Below are positions 33,235 to 46,429 of a DNA stretch of 64,000 bases, one piece after another. Source of the stretch: Hemibagrus wyckioides. Taxonomy: Eukaryota; Chordata; Actinopteri; Siluriformes; Bagridae. Each line of letters begins with the position of its first letter. Position 1 is the stretch's first letter. Under the pieces are notes generated by a model, which saw only the letters and a list, made by a program, of their open reading frames with translations, made no database searches and was not told where the DNA came from. The stretch is from the NCBI RefSeq assembly GCF_019097595.1, contig NC_080723.1, positions 10,099,011-10,163,010 of the forward strand, given 5' to 3'. Made by a program: the position numbers and the translations under genes.

Positions 33235-33915
33235 GTGTCTTTCTCTGTGTGTGTCTGCAGGTGTTTGTGTGTGTGCGTGTGTGTGTGTGTGTGTATGTTT
33301 GCAGATCTGTGTCTGTGTGTGTGGTGTGTGAATGTGTGTGCATTTTGTGTGTGCATTGTGTGTGCATGTGGGTGCAGGTGTGTGTGCATGTGGGTGCAGG
33401 TGTGTGTGTGTGTGTGTGTGTTTGTTTGCATGTGTGTGTGTATGTGTGCAGATCTGTGTCTGTGTGGTGTGTGAATGTGTGTGCATTTTGTGTGTGCATT
33501 GTGTGTCCATGTATATGGGTGCAGGTGTGTGTGCATGTGGGTGCAGGTGTGTGTGTGTGTGTGTGTTTGCATGTGTGTGTGTATGTGTGCAGATCTGTGT
33601 CTGTGTGGTGTGTGAATGTGTGTGCATTTTGTGTGTGCATTGTGTGTCCATGTATGTGGGTGCAGGTGTGTGTGTGTACAGATGAGTGTGTGTCTGTGTG
33701 TGTGTGCATGTGTGTTTGTGTGTGGGCAGGTGTTTGTGTGTGTGTGTGCATGATTGTTTGTGTGTGTGCAGGCAGGTGATTGTGTGTGTGTGCAGGTGAG
33801 TGCGTGTGTGCATACATGTGTGTTTGTGTGTGGGCAGGTGATTGTGTGTGTGTGTGCAGGTGAGTGTGCGTGTGTGTGTATACAGGTTTGTGTGTGTGTG
33901 TGTGTGTGGTGAGAT
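33235..33915. repeat. GT-rich array with about 140-147 bp higher-order units
   Basis: A 680-base block of GTGTG/TGCA-rich DNA. The anchor gcagatctgtgtctgtgtg recurs at 33301, 33448 and 33588, each followed by gtgtgtgaatgtgtgtgcat. Larger units have therefore been duplicated within the simple repeat. The five long frames on both strands (His/Thr-rich or Cys/Val-rich) are translations of this array. Confidence 0.9.
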
Positions 33916-35035
33916 ATCTTGGAGACACTCTCAGCGGATCAGTGGGTGTTAAGACACATTGTGTGATGCAATAGAAAACATGTATGAGTCGCTTATTAAT
34001 AGTGTCTTTCTGGAGAAGTTCACTCTCTAGAGATTTCTTTCACAGAGCGTTCCACTGCTTCATTAACATTAACAACGCCAGTTCTCCAGTCGTCTTCTTC
34101 AGTTTACAAAACTTTCAAAACCACATAGATCGAAGATATAATTGATGCTGATTCTTAGACCATTGTTTTGGCGTATTGCCTTAGCAAACCTATGTACATG
34201 TACTGTCTGGTCAAGTTTCGCTTCGTTTATCCTTTATGAATCACACAGAACAGGTGGAATTGGGGATAAAATCACCAGCTTTTCCTTATAACAAGAGTCT
34301 AGTTCAGTACTAATTAATAAACTGTAGCTAATGGTTTTTTGCTGAAACTGGTCCAATATGGAATTAACGTAATCCTCAAGGTGATCTTTGTTATGTTATT
34401 ATTGTATTATGCCATTAATTAAAGTCTAAAGTAAAAGGAGCTGTTTGCATGTCTGAGGGAGCAGAGAAATCTCCCAGAGGTAATTAGAGCTATTCTTAAT
34501 AAAAAAAAGAAAAGAAGATATGAAATAAGATATTTCCTATTAAATTGGAGCATTCTGTAAAACTGTGAATCTTATGAGCCATCAGTCATCAACAGACTCA
34601 AACTTTTGAAGTCTGAACTCTATCAAGGGGTTCGTGTGATTTTCCTAAAAAAGCCAGACAGCATGTAGAAGCTGTTGGTTGATTATCCATAAATTGTTTT
34701 AAACTCCAGATCTGCTCTCAATGCCACACCTGAATTCTGTCACCTATAAAGTTTATAAAATGATTTACTCACATAGAAATACTTTTTTAAAATAAAATCT
34801 CTCATACAGACCAATGAATCCTGATGCATTTCACAGGTAGTGAGACATTTAGAAGACATACTACCTCTTTTCATTCCTCCATCTAAATTTGATGAAATTT
34901 GGAGAAAAGCTATAGAAAATAAGGTTAGTTGACAAAGCCATAACTGGATAATGGCATAATTATCTTCTAGCACATCTATAGGCCTCATCTACATTCTACA
35001 TTCACTTATCACTCATCTTCCAGCATTGCTTGACT
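33916..35035. other. unique AT-rich DNA, no gene seen
   Basis: The stretch 34320-34510 is high-complexity with several TAATTA-like words and is a candidate conserved element. No coding signal. Confidence 0.4.
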
Positions 35036-35039
35036 GATC

Positions 35040-35390
35040 ATGACTGATGACTGATAGACCCACCTGATAGACCCACCATCTTTCATGGTACAAGGAAAGC
35101 CATGGATCAAGACTCTTCTCTGTTCTGGCAGCAGGATGATGGGATAAATTTCCACTAGATGTCTGAACAGCTGAACCTACTGTTTCCTGAACCAGCACTT
35201 AAAAAAAGTGTGCTTTTCTTGTTATATTACTTCCCCAACAGAGCTTTTAGACTGATGCTGTTCTTAGGCTCTGACATAGTGAACCAGTAGCAGGATGATA
35301 GAGACACTCAAATCAAAGCACTTCTGTAAATCGCTCTGGATAAGATTGTCTGTCAAATGCTGTGAAGGTAAATGGTAATGGTTCTAGGAA
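35040..35390 (+). mobile_element. L2-type LINE 3' end
   Basis: gatcaagactcttctctgtt then ctggcagcagg matches the copy at 2225-2255, and a region with gatgtctgaacagctgaa follows. The extreme 3' end carries aatcgctctggataagattg then tctgtcaaatgctg. The same terminal motif occurs at 44656 and, in SINE tails, at 43253. Confidence 0.7.
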
Positions 35391-35639
35391 TGGCAGAATC
35401 CAGAATCCTCACAGGTCAGCACGAGTTCTTTCTCTCTCACTGATCAGTTGACAGTTAGCTGGCAAAATCCTGGATTATGAGTTTTTGTGATCAGGTGATC
35501 AAATACTAGCTGGACATCTTGTCTGAGGTTGTCGTGTCTGTGTAATCGCTCCACCGTCCAGATTAATTGGGCTTCTTGATCATGTACCATGGTCAGTAGT
35601 TAGTTGCTTGTTTAAAAAATATATAGGATTTTCTGAAAA

Positions 35640-36290
35640 ACCTTCTCCCACTTTATTGTTCTGGATCGCTTGTATGTATATAATATTAATACACAAAAAA
35701 TATAAATAGTGCAACAATGCCGACATAGTACACATGTAATGCAAGCAATGTACTGTATATTACACAATAAACACAACAAACAATTCCAAAGTAGTAACAA
35801 AAGGTGCGAATATAAGACAGGTGTAGTTTAATGTACAAATATTTGTGGAGAAATGTGAGCTCCGAAGTGCACAGTGTGAATACGGGTATAACAGAATTTC
35901 AGAACTTAGTTCATACATGCTGTCATAGTTTTGGATGACTTGAACAGTTTTCTAGATTATGTTTGCTTAAATAGGTGAAGACACTTCCATAATCTAGACA
36001 TGAAGATTTCACTGAAGGAGGGGGGGTCTACACTCGGTTTTTAAAGAGTAGATGATGTGCTGAAGTTTTCCCATGACCTGAGCATCAAACCAGACAATTA
36101 TGGAGGATGTCAAGATAAATTCACTGATAGCTGTGTAGAACCGTACCAGAACTGCCTGCGGGAGACCGAGTTCCTTCAGCTTTCGCAGGAAAAACAATCT
36201 TTTTCCAAGCACTTTTTTTGTGATCCAGGTGATGTTTCCATCCCACTTGAGATTGCTTAAAATGACAGTGCCAACAGGCATCAGTAGTCA
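35640..36290 (-). mobile_element. LINE 3' region: RT C-terminus and 3' UTR, minus strand
   Basis: Minus frame 36281-36009 includes NLKWDGNITWITKKVLGKRL then FFLRKLKELGLPQAVLVRFY and SILTSSIIVWF-like residues. This is the conserved segment after the RT domain of jockey-like fish LINEs (W..N.....KK..QR..FLRKL......L..FY...IES.L). It ends in PPL near 36018. The A/C-rich DNA at 35690-35850 (gtgcaacaatgccgacatag) fits that family's 3' UTR. It may be the same family as LINE-B, whose copy stops before this segment. Confidence 0.75.
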
Positions 36291-36750
36291 CCGAGAAGTG
36301 GTGTTATATAACAGAAAACATCTTACATAACAAAGGAAGTCATTGATGTTATCTGGGAGGAGGTGTTCATATAACATTTAAAAAAAAGGAGTCTCATGTG
36401 TCACTGCTTTGTAAAACTAATTAAGAATCCTGGGATAGTGTTCCTGTTACCACATGTAATGTGATATCTAACTGGAAAGCACAAACTCCTCACAAAATGG
36501 TCCATAATGTCAAATGTAAACAATTAAAGAAAAAAATAATAATTCATTAGAATTCTTGGTAAATCACTGTTATTATAATAAGAAAATAAATAATAATAAA
36601 AAAAATTATCTCACATCCAAATTAAAAAATGTCTCCAAATACCTTACATTAAAGTTTATTAACCTGATTTATTACAATTATTTACTTTAATTATTTAGGA
36701 GTAGCATTTAAAGAAATCTTGAAAGCATTCTTACTTCTTGGCTTAAATAA
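36291..36750. other. no gene recognised
   Basis: AT-rich DNA leading into a trinucleotide array. Confidence 0.45.
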
Positions 36751-36755
36751 ATAAA

Positions 36756-36773
36756 TAAAAATAATAATAATAA

Positions 36774-36843
<70 letters not shown>
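36756..36843. repeat. (AAT)n trinucleotide array
   Basis: About 28 near-perfect ATA/AAT units, with one interruption near 36773. Confidence 0.95.
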
Positions 36844-36845
<2 letters not shown>

Positions 36846-37245
36846 CAACTAACTAAAAAACTTATAGTTCTATTTTATATATAAGTCCTTCTATAAGTCC
36901 TTTTGGGTACTTTAGTTTTACCTTTAAATCTGTACTTTTACTTTAACTGGGTCCCTAGTTGGAGGTGATGGTATCTTACAGTCTCAGAAGTCTTTTCAGT
37001 CTGTTCTGTTAAATAATTCATACAGATTTGTTCGTCTTCAGTTGCCTGGTTTGCCCACATGTACAGCTTGATCACGCTGAAGCAGACAGTAAACAGTCGA
37101 GTAGTGATTCAAGTGAAAGGAAATGAGTCGTGATTTTGACTGAAAGGATTCACCGACTCGAGAGTCATGGATCTGGCATACAGTCTGCTGTCAATATAGA
37201 AGCATGTTTTGAATCTGAATATCTGAATTATCATAAATATCTGAA
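36844..37245. other. no gene recognised
   Basis: Ordinary AT-rich sequence between two simple repeats. Confidence 0.45.
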
Positions 37246-37503
<258 letters not shown>

Positions 37504-37611
37504 AAAGCACTTTTGGAAGTAAAAATTGAAATTGTTAAACACAATGTAGTTCTAGAGAAATACAGATATAAAATATTATAAAATATAATATATATAAAAA
37601 TACTTTCTTAA

Positions 37612-37770
37612 TGAGTGAGCCAGAGGTGAGCAACGGTGGCAAGAAAACACTACCTGAGACGATATGAGGAAGAAACCTAGAGAGGAACCAGACTGAAAAG
37701 GAAACATCTGGGTGACACCAGAGACACCAGATTAGTACAAATCTGTGAACTAATCCATCATAAAGTGCTA
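37612..37770. repeat. dispersed fish repeat
   Basis: gagccagaggtgagcaacgg, atgaggaagaaacctagaga and ggaaccagact, then catctgggtgacacc match a short repeat recalled from many teleost genomes. No protein. Class unknown. Confidence 0.55.
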
Positions 37771-39520
37771 ATTGTGTAAGTTAAATTGTGTTGTGTTTAC
37801 AGATCTGGGTTGGCCTTGTTTCTGCCGAGCGTTTCCTGTGTTTTTGCAGAGCGCTGTTTATCTTGTATAAGCTTCCCTCTTGTGACACATGGCAGTGATC
37901 ATTCAAAAAGAATCATGCACACACAAAACACATATCCATGTTTGGTCATTTAGGGCACTTCTTCTGAAAGGTGTATTGTTGGTCCCAATGTAAGTGAATT
38001 AATTTTGCCCATGAAATATTATGTACCATATCTAGGCTTGAAAAAGACAGTAGGTGCAAATGAATACTTAAATGTTTGTGACAGCACATTTCCACAGCTT
38101 TAAGAGAGAATTATACTTTATACACATTCATTATTAGTAAATAACGATGATCTGAATTATTCCTTAATCACAAAGTTTCTGAAAACGATTACTGAATAGT
38201 ACTCTGAGTTATTAGAAATTCACTGCACGTCTGCACACATTTATTCTTTCATTAGCTTGGAATTTTGAGCAGATTTCCAACCGTTAGCGTGTCATAGTAA
38301 AGAACACATAACCACAACGATTAATAATGTTTTCATTCAAACACACCTCCTTTTTACATTTGTGCTGCTCAGTAACGGTCACAAAGATACGTTCTGCCTT
38401 GATTTGTGCATGTGCCATGATGAGAAAAACAGCCCATAGCCATTTATTTATAATGCATTTTCTGTCGTTGTTTACAAAGCAATCGAGTGCTGCAGCTGAC
38501 AAATATGGAGTTTGTATACAGAATGCTTTTAACATGTGGTGGTCTTTGGGGGGGGGCCGTGTGGGGGGTTAGCACAATAGAGAAATGTGCTGAGGTGTAA
38601 ATTATGGAAATAAGTGAAGTAGCAAATTATTAAACCATACTACAAGGTTTGCACTTCACATAAACTGCTGATTGTTTGTTGTCATGTTTCCCAGCTTTAG
38701 CCATTACTGCGATAATATAAAATATTCTTGCAACATCTGATACCATGTGTATATATTGGGACGGGGATCCCAATGAAGGAAACAGAAATCCTTTCCCACA
38801 TTCCCTTGCTGCTCTTGCCTTGTTTCCATGGCAACAAAAGAGGGAGATGAAGGATGATTTGTTGGCTTTGAAGTCTCCAAATGCACTAATAAATATACTC
38901 CAGGAAGTGTACACACACAGGCATGAAGAGCATGCTGAGAACTAAAGCACCAAAAACTGGGTTTGTTGAAAATGTTTTGTCATAAATACATCCAGTAGCT
39001 GGTTTATTGGGCACATATTGCTTATATCCACAATTATTGAACATTTTATTTTGGATATTTACCTTTGTGTGTAGTTTCTGAGTAGTGCATCTGTTCCTCT
39101 GCAGTTCTTCTGTTGCTTCAGTATTATGTGCAGCTGTGCTGGATGGGATTCAGCAACACTGTAGTCCTAATTTACAAAGTTTTAATTGTGTAAAAACACT
39201 TGCAAACGTGATAAAACTCTCAAATCCATGCTAGTTAACTGTAGAGGAGTGTGTCATATTGCGTCTTGATCATTATGCACATTTGGTTAATGAATATGCA
39301 GCTTGGCTAGATTCTACCTAATGGTCTCTGTATCTATAGATCAATTAATTCACTTGTTAAGCCTGAAAGCCGCATTTGGATGTCCACAGAGGATTTGCAG
39401 AAGCTCATTTCCATAAGATGAACACAAAACTACACCATTTACGAAACCTTAACATTGACCATGTCTATTAAATTATGCCATAGTAGAGACATTTTCAAAT
39501 TTTTCCCAGTTCAGGCCCAA
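37771..39520. other. mostly unique DNA, no gene seen
   Basis: Short frames at 38284-38945 are unrecognised and overlap on both strands. A G-rich patch (runs of 10 and 6 G) lies at 38548-38568. Confidence 0.45.
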
Positions 39521-39524
39521 TTCC

Positions 39525-39770
39525 CATCCATCCACCCATCCATTTCCTGTACCGCTTAACTTATACTGGAGTCTGGAGTCTGTCCCCGTGAACTTTGGGC
39601 ACACAAACACTTACACACTTTGGACAATTTAGAGATGCTATTCAGCCTAGACCACATAGAGGAAACTGGAGCACCTGGAGGAACCCCCAAAATTGTAGAG
39701 AACATTCATACTCCACACACACACACACACACATGGGAAGAGGCTGGGATCAAAACCCAAAATCTGGGGG
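39525..39770. repeat. degenerate dispersed fish repeat
   Basis: tttcctgtaccgcttaa, cacactttggacaatttaga, aggaaactggagcacctgga and ggaaccccc follow the order of a very common teleost repeat (the GGACAATTT..GGAAACCGGAG..CCTGGAGGAAACCC type). It ends in a short CA run at 39714-39732. Confidence 0.6.
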
Positions 39771-39779
39771 AAAAAAACA

Positions 39780-42700
39780 GTTGGTGTTCTGAATGCATTT
39801 TCAATTTAATCCTTATATAAATAGCTTTTATAATGTCTCTAATAGAAACTCTGCATGGTTTTCACCTCAAACTGTTCAGCTGCTCATGCAATTATAATTA
39901 TTTAAATAATTAGTATATGATTCTATGCAATGTGTTCAATCTGATGCTGGACATTTTTTCTGAAGTTTTTCATCATTGTCTGAACTTTTTCAATGACATC
40001 CCTAATACATACAGTCTACTTTTATCTAAACAGTTGAAAGTTTGAGAGCTTATTTCCATGTACCATAACATAATCTTTTAAGCAGGAAAACTGAGGTGAG
40101 ATGTGACAGCACTAACGTCAGTCAGTGGAAGGGTTGGGGTTCACAGGGGTTTCGTTACCATCAGAGAGTTAAAACACCTTCGCCATGGCAATTATTTCAG
40201 ATTCAAACATCACCTGCAGTTTTTCATACATTTTAAAATGCAGAGCTCTGACACAAAATGTGTAAAGTTTATCAGGTCTGAAAGAATCATCTGAATATTT
40301 ATTTTTGGTATGTTTTTTCACCCTTCTTAAACTTAAGATCATTTTATTCATCTGAGAATCTGAACTTGCCCCTACCCCCAGAAACGTTTAGCGCATGCTA
40401 TAAATCTCATTTGTGTGTTGTTTTCTCTCCCAACTATCCACATGAAGTAATTCATGCAATTATTCTGTGTAAATCACCTGCAACAGTCCCACTATTTGCA
40501 TGCTCAATTGCTCCCATTGCACATGCCAATTAGCATCCCTCATTAAGGACCTTAGTAAAACAGAACCTCTGTTTAATTACTGGCTATTAGACATAAATAA
40601 TGTGTTGGTTCACCTTGGAAGTGTACAGTTAGAGACAGTAGCTCATCTCTGGTCATGTAATGTGTGTGTGTGTGTTAATCACTATCTCGTCTATCATCTG
40701 TAGTTAGTTTCTGCCCACAGGAATGCTGTTGGCGTGATGTTTTTGATTGGTGTTTTCCTAGAAAAGCTGCTGCTCACGATTCTCATAGTACATCAGTGTC
40801 AGTGCTGTAATGTATATAGTTCAACACCCAAATAATAATAGCTTGGGGTAGAGGCAAACTGACAAATATGTGCATAGCAACCAACATATATGGTGGGTGG
40901 AGCTGATATATATATATATCATATATATATATATATATATATGTATAGGGTCACATAAAACCTCTCCATGTTTATTATAAGCACACATTTCCTCCCTTTC
41001 ACTAACCACTAACAGTAGAAACTGTAGTGTGTGTGTGTACAGACAGGGTTGAAGGATAACCTCTAGGCTCTTGGGGGTAGGGGTGGGGTGTCATTCGGAA
41101 CCCGACACTATAGCAGTGTACATGCAAAAAATGTAAAAAAAGTCTAGAGTAAAAATGTTTTCCTCTTCTAAAAAGTTAGCAAAATTTCCCCTGCCTATCG
41201 AGCTACTGCTATCCAGGCAGGAACAGAGCAGCTGTGATCTATGAAGCTCATTTACAGTTAGATCTTACTGGGCTTTTTTTAAAACAGTAAAATACTGGCA
41301 ACACTGTTTGCAGGTCGTTGCTGTAAAAACTTGTGTACATTGAAATCTACTGGGATGGTTGTTTACTGTAACTTACTAATTACTTAATTAATTGTACATC
41401 TATACAGTTAAAAAAAATGGTTAAAATGATCTCTTTTTTTTACAGAAAAAAGTTCGTTCAAATAAATTCATATTTTAAAATGAATTTTATTTGTATGAAG
41501 ATGAATAGATGATCAGTGTTCGATTCTAGCTAAACTTAATTATTAATGAGTTGTTAAGTTACCATAGTGATATAAGGTTAAGAAAACCTACTAATATTAG
41601 CTGGCTAACTGAGTTAACTAGCTAACTGAAGTCATGTAGGGACATAAAGAGAGAATTTAAGATGCAACTCTGCTTTTTATAAAAAGTAATTAATAAGTGA
41701 CTTCACAGTAATAATCCATGATGCATATTATAGTTCTATTAATCATATACTTCATATATATATTAGAATCTATATAATATATATTACTAGACATTTTACA
41801 GTTATTTACTCAAAAAAATTATTACGATAAATATAATTACGAGTTGGATATTTCTACTTAATTACACAGAAACAGAAATATTTTATTTTTATATACCTAT
41901 TTATGTGACTTATGTAATTTATGTCTTCTGCAGCAAATTGTCAACATTTTTGAAATTTCTTTTTTTTTTTGGAGCTCAATTGATGTGTTCCAGTTTGAGT
42001 CACATAGATTAGCTCAGGTCACAGCATTTGATGGTATTTAGTCATGGTGTGACTCACACGGCATTGAATATAATGCCACGATGTGCGATCAGCATTAATC
42101 TCTACCATACAGCACTCTCTGCTCTCTTCTACTTTAAAAATATAGACTGAGAAGAAAAACTAAACATAAGGTCTAATATTACTGAAGATGTAATCAAAAG
42201 GTATCAGTTAACTTGGGCTTCTACAGTCCAGTGGCTTTTATTTCATTGATGTTAAATACTCTTAAATGCACACTACAGACTCAGATTTATCACTCTCATA
42301 TAAAATGTTCTCAGGAAAAATGCTCTCATTTTCGGTTTATCGACCATATAAATACCAAAGCTCTCAAATTTACTAGTTTAGCCCTTAGGAATAATAATTG
42401 CATAATGGCCCGAATGTACTTCATAAAAGTGTTTATCAGATTCGTTTTCCTCCACTTTTCTTAGCGACAGTTTTCGGTTGGACCTTGGGAATCTTCATTT
42501 GCATATTCGATTTATGAAAATGACAAGCACTGGGAATTGGGAATTGGAGGCTGGATCAAGAATATGTAAGTTAGGTTTGAAGTGTGTGAGGGGTCCCCTA
42601 CCTTGGGGCCTAATTTAGAGTCTCTGCTAGTTTTCCATCTTCATTCCTGGGTCCAGAGAATGAATGATAGATGAAGCTAGTTATTTTTAGCCAATTAAAA

Positions 42701-42845
42701 ATTGCTATATAAAGAAAACTGAACAGTCAGACAAGATTCCGGGTATTTTAAATACAGCTACTCCAACATTAAATATCTATCTGTTTGGTCCTTCCCCACT
42801 CTCACAAAAATATTTATTTTATGTATATACATATTTTCCTTTTGT
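39780..42845. other. mostly unique AT-rich DNA
   Basis: Holds an AT tract at 40908-40943, a G-rich patch near 41073-41090 and no recognisable gene. The frame 42213-42464 (+) has no family resemblance. Confidence 0.45.
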
Positions 42846-42849
42846 CATT

Positions 42850-43020
42850 GTCACAGAGAGGGACACAGGAGACAGAGGCAGGCTGTGTGGACACAGGTGT
42901 GTTTTTACTGAAGCAATCCAGAAAAAGTCAAAGGCAAAGACAGGTCAAGGTCAGGGCTGTGGACAAAAACAATGCATAAAAAACAGGGCTGCAAATACCA
43001 GACCAAGACGGGTCAAAATT
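42850..43020. repeat. possible dispersed repeat end
   Basis: A purine-rich stretch with aaaggcaaagacaggtcaag and ggtcaaaattcagg has the style of terminal parts of fish DNA transposons. No second copy is in the window, so this is weak. Confidence 0.25.
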
Positions 43021-43121
43021 CAGGTATACTGAGACAAAAATAAGTTTGATTACACAAAGATCAAACATCTCAGTGACACCACAGACACACACATGTACAC
43101 TTCACAAAGAAGACAAACACA

Positions 43122-43297
43122 CACAATGGTTAAGGTGTTGGACTAATTATCAGAAGGTTGTGAGTTCAAATCCAATATCCATCAAAAGCTGCTGCTGTTG
43201 GGCCCTTGAGCCAGGCCCTTAACCCTTAGTTGTATAAGGAGACAAATGTAAATTGCTTTGGTTAAGGGCGTCTTCCAAATGCTGTTATTGTAAATTA
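43122..43297 (+). mobile_element. tRNA-derived SINE, type 2
   Basis: The head gtggttaag-type sequence at 43127 is followed by a B-box-like GAGTTCAAATCC at about 43162-43173, then gggcccttgagccaggccct, then a tail taaattgctttggttaaggg with cgtcttccaaatgctg. The tail resembles the L2 3' terminus seen at 44656 and 35333. This is the usual arrangement by which a SINE borrows LINE machinery. Confidence 0.8.
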
Positions 43298-44545
43298 ACA
43301 GGAAGTGACACAACAAGGACATAGACAGGCGATAAAAATAAACATGTGGTAACATAAACAAATGATGAGGAAGCAAAAAGGCAACTCCATTCTTTTTTCT
43401 GACCACATCTAAAATATTAAAAGATGTACAAAAATTTGATTTAAAGTTTAACTCACAGTCTGTACAAGCCTCAGACTATAGAATTACATCAAGAGGAAGC
43501 TGGCTAATCAGATTAGAGACACAAACCTACAACACATGGATATTATAGTACAACAAGAGCACATTTTTCTGCTGAAAACTTTTCTCCTTAATCTTTAGCA
43601 TTTCCAAGAAACAGATATGAGACAGACAGATATGAAATAGCATCCTGTAAAAAAAACCAAAACAAAACGTCTATTTCTCACCATGTGGAGATGAACAGCA
43701 ACACGTTTATATCTCAACTGAAAGAACTGATAGAAAGATACATCTCACCTCCTATGTTTATCAATGTTAAACCTGACCTCACCAACAGGCTATTTATTTT
43801 CTTCACAATTTCAGCAGAAGCTGTCAAAATTTGTGTTGAACCAATATACTCTACACTATCTAGTGATTTTTTTGTCAGGAGAGCTGTCAGTTTGGCAAAA
43901 AAAAAAACAACAAACCTACCTTTGAGTCCAAATATGTGTAAGAACTGGAAGATGATGGATAAAAATAGGATAAGTCTTTCAGAGTTCCTGTGATGTGAAT
44001 TAACATAAAGTCTGTTAGAGCATGATGTTCATTTGCAGTGAATCTAAATTGATGAATATTTTAAAATATTGTGGTGTTTCACAGGTCAAATAAAAATTTT
44101 ATTGGTCACACACATAACTGTTTATGTGCCTCTCTTTACCCCAGCCCAAGCTTAACAATAGCATCCCCTAAGTCATTTAATTTTCATCAGTAAAATACAG
44201 CTTTTTGAGGACAACCACAACACTTCTCAGACCAGTCCTTCAAGCCTACTGGACGCTGATTGGTTATACTACAGGAACGGCATTGGGTCACCATAGCAGA
44301 CAAAAGGATTTTCTTTTGCTTATTAACAATGAGAGCATATAACCTCATTAACATTAAAAGCACAATGTCAAAAAGTGTTAAAAAGGTTAAAACATGTTGT
44401 GTAAATGTTTAGTAATCAATCAAATTCCTCTGAGTACAAGGAACTTCTACATGCTTTGAGACTGCAATACTGCAATATAGGCATCCTTGTTTTTAAACTA
44501 GCTCTTAGCTTCCCTTGGTTTGTTTTATGTATTGTTGTATGAATT
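43298..44545. other. no gene recognised
   Basis: The 102-codon frame 43685-43993 (+) reads as an ordinary mixed-composition frame with no motif I can assign. It lacks visible splice context or a neighbouring exon. Confidence 0.4.
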
Positions 44546-44549
44546 TTAA

Positions 44550-44715
44550 AAAGAATGCCCACTAACAGTTTTTAGGCTGATGGTATCCTAAGTCTGTGAC
44601 CGACTGAACCAGTGTTAATGTATTCATTGACAGAGACTTCAAAGCACTTTTGTACATCGCTCTGGATAAGAGCGTCTGCCAAATGCCAGAAACGTAAATG
44701 TAATGTAAATGTTTT
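44550..44715 (+). mobile_element. L2-type LINE extreme 3' end
   Basis: acagtttttaggctgatggt, gacttcaaagcacttttgta and catcgctctggataagagcg then tctgccaaatgcc closely match the end of the copy at 35240-35385. A short tgtaaa repeat terminates it, as is common for L2 tails. No coding part remains. Confidence 0.7.
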
Positions 44716-45731
44716 TCTTACACCTCCATACATAATACAGCAGGCAGGCATGTGATGAAATTATTTTTATGACTGTCTGGTGACATAAGAAAATAAAACA
44801 GGATTCAGTGAAATAGAAATAGAAAATATGATAAAAAAAAAATAGTTGGCAAAAAAGGTATGGACTATATGATATATGGTCTGTGCAACACTAATCTGAT
44901 TTAGAGCTAAATAAATGTTTATATATACGGCATAATATGGGAATATTAAAAGAAATGAGCAAGTATACATGTTGTGGTGTTTAATTCTGATTCTTACTTT
45001 GTCCTACACAACGAAGATTAAAGTTATTTGTACCTGCGTATATGCCTGCATGCACGTACGTGGACTTTTTTCGTATGTGATGATAAACACTGACAATAAA
45101 ACAAACGCATAAGTGATTAAAATGGAACAGCGGAGATTGGTAGCACAAAGTGTTTCAGACACAAGCAGCAGAGTCCCATGGGATATCACTGTGTGTGTGT
45201 GTGTGTGTAAGTGTGATCTCTGCTCCTGCCAGTGATAGACTCTTAAAGAAGAATGCCTTTGAATTTAAAGAACCTAATTACACAGAAAATTGCAAAATTA
45301 TTTATTCCACACCATGTGAAGTTAAAGAGATGCTTGTAAGTCAATATAAAAACAACGTGCATCTCCTTTCTCTTCACTGCTGCACAGTAATCCTTTGGAA
45401 AAGGTTTTTTATTCTGTCAGGCATCTTTTTTAAAAAAACAAAACAAAACAAAAAAAAAAACAAAGAAACCCCAAAATATTCTATTATAAGATGCTGAGAG
45501 AAAAAAAAAAGAAGTCTGTTTGGACCCATCATGCTTTTTAAAGCATTGTTGCATGTTGAATGTTTTGTGGTTTATCACAGCAATATCACAGAAATGGTCG
45601 TTCATGTGCATTCATTTATATTTGTGTATTTGTGAGAGATAAATATAGCATCTTATCATGTTTCATTTAGATCTAAATGTAGCTGTGAGATATTCTGGAA
45701 ACTCAGAATACAAGATATGAAAAAAAGACAC

Positions 45732-45764
<33 letters not shown>

Positions 45765-46116
45765 GAGAGAGAGAGGACCTGCTGAGATGTTGCTCCTCTT
45801 TCTCTTTTTGCAATTGTTATTTTTGCTAGATGTAATCAGTCAGGACTAAAAACAAAGTAAATGAGAAAATGCCCAGGACTGATGAGTGATCCTAACATTC
45901 TTCTGAACCTGAACCTCTTTTAGTATTTAAACTGTTTTAGTATTTAAATACTCAGTATGCTTCCTGTGTGTCCTGTGAAATGCAAGTGGTCTCCTCAAAT
46001 GGTAAATAATGGTCATGCAGCTTTGCCAATTCACTTTACTTCAAAAATGCCTTAGCAATAGCAAATAAAAATATCTTGAATATAGTTACAATGTCTGAAA
46101 TTTCCAATTATAAGTT
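44716..46116. other. no gene; small simple repeats
   Basis: Contains a short GT run (45190-45207), an A-rich patch (45430-45470) and a (GA)n tract at 45733-45774. Frames here are short and unrecognised. Confidence 0.5.
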
Positions 46117-46117
46117 T

Positions 46118-46205
<88 letters not shown>
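46117..46205. repeat. (AT)n microsatellite
   Basis: About 42 uninterrupted AT units. Confidence 0.95.
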
Positions 46206-46212
<7 letters not shown>

Positions 46213-46429
46213 CAACCTAATTACTTTTCTTTTAAGGAGTTAATTTTGCTCCTTTCTATTCTTATACTATACAAGAATACATCTATATACTATACTATAC
46301 AGTAATAGTCTTATATTTTGGTTTATTTATTTGTATTTTATTACCTTCTAAAAGGACTACATTTAAGGTAATAGCACGTGCTAGACAAAAGACAAGACAA
46401 AAGAGTCACTTTGTTCAATGGTGTAAGGT

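Noticed and set aside
33213..33928. Five long open frames rich in His/Thr or Cys/Val on both strands
   Set aside because: They are translations of the GT-rich array in all frames; no start context or domain.
41073..41090. G-quadruplex motif
   Set aside because: Only three clear G tracts, so it does not meet the four-tract pattern without splitting a run.
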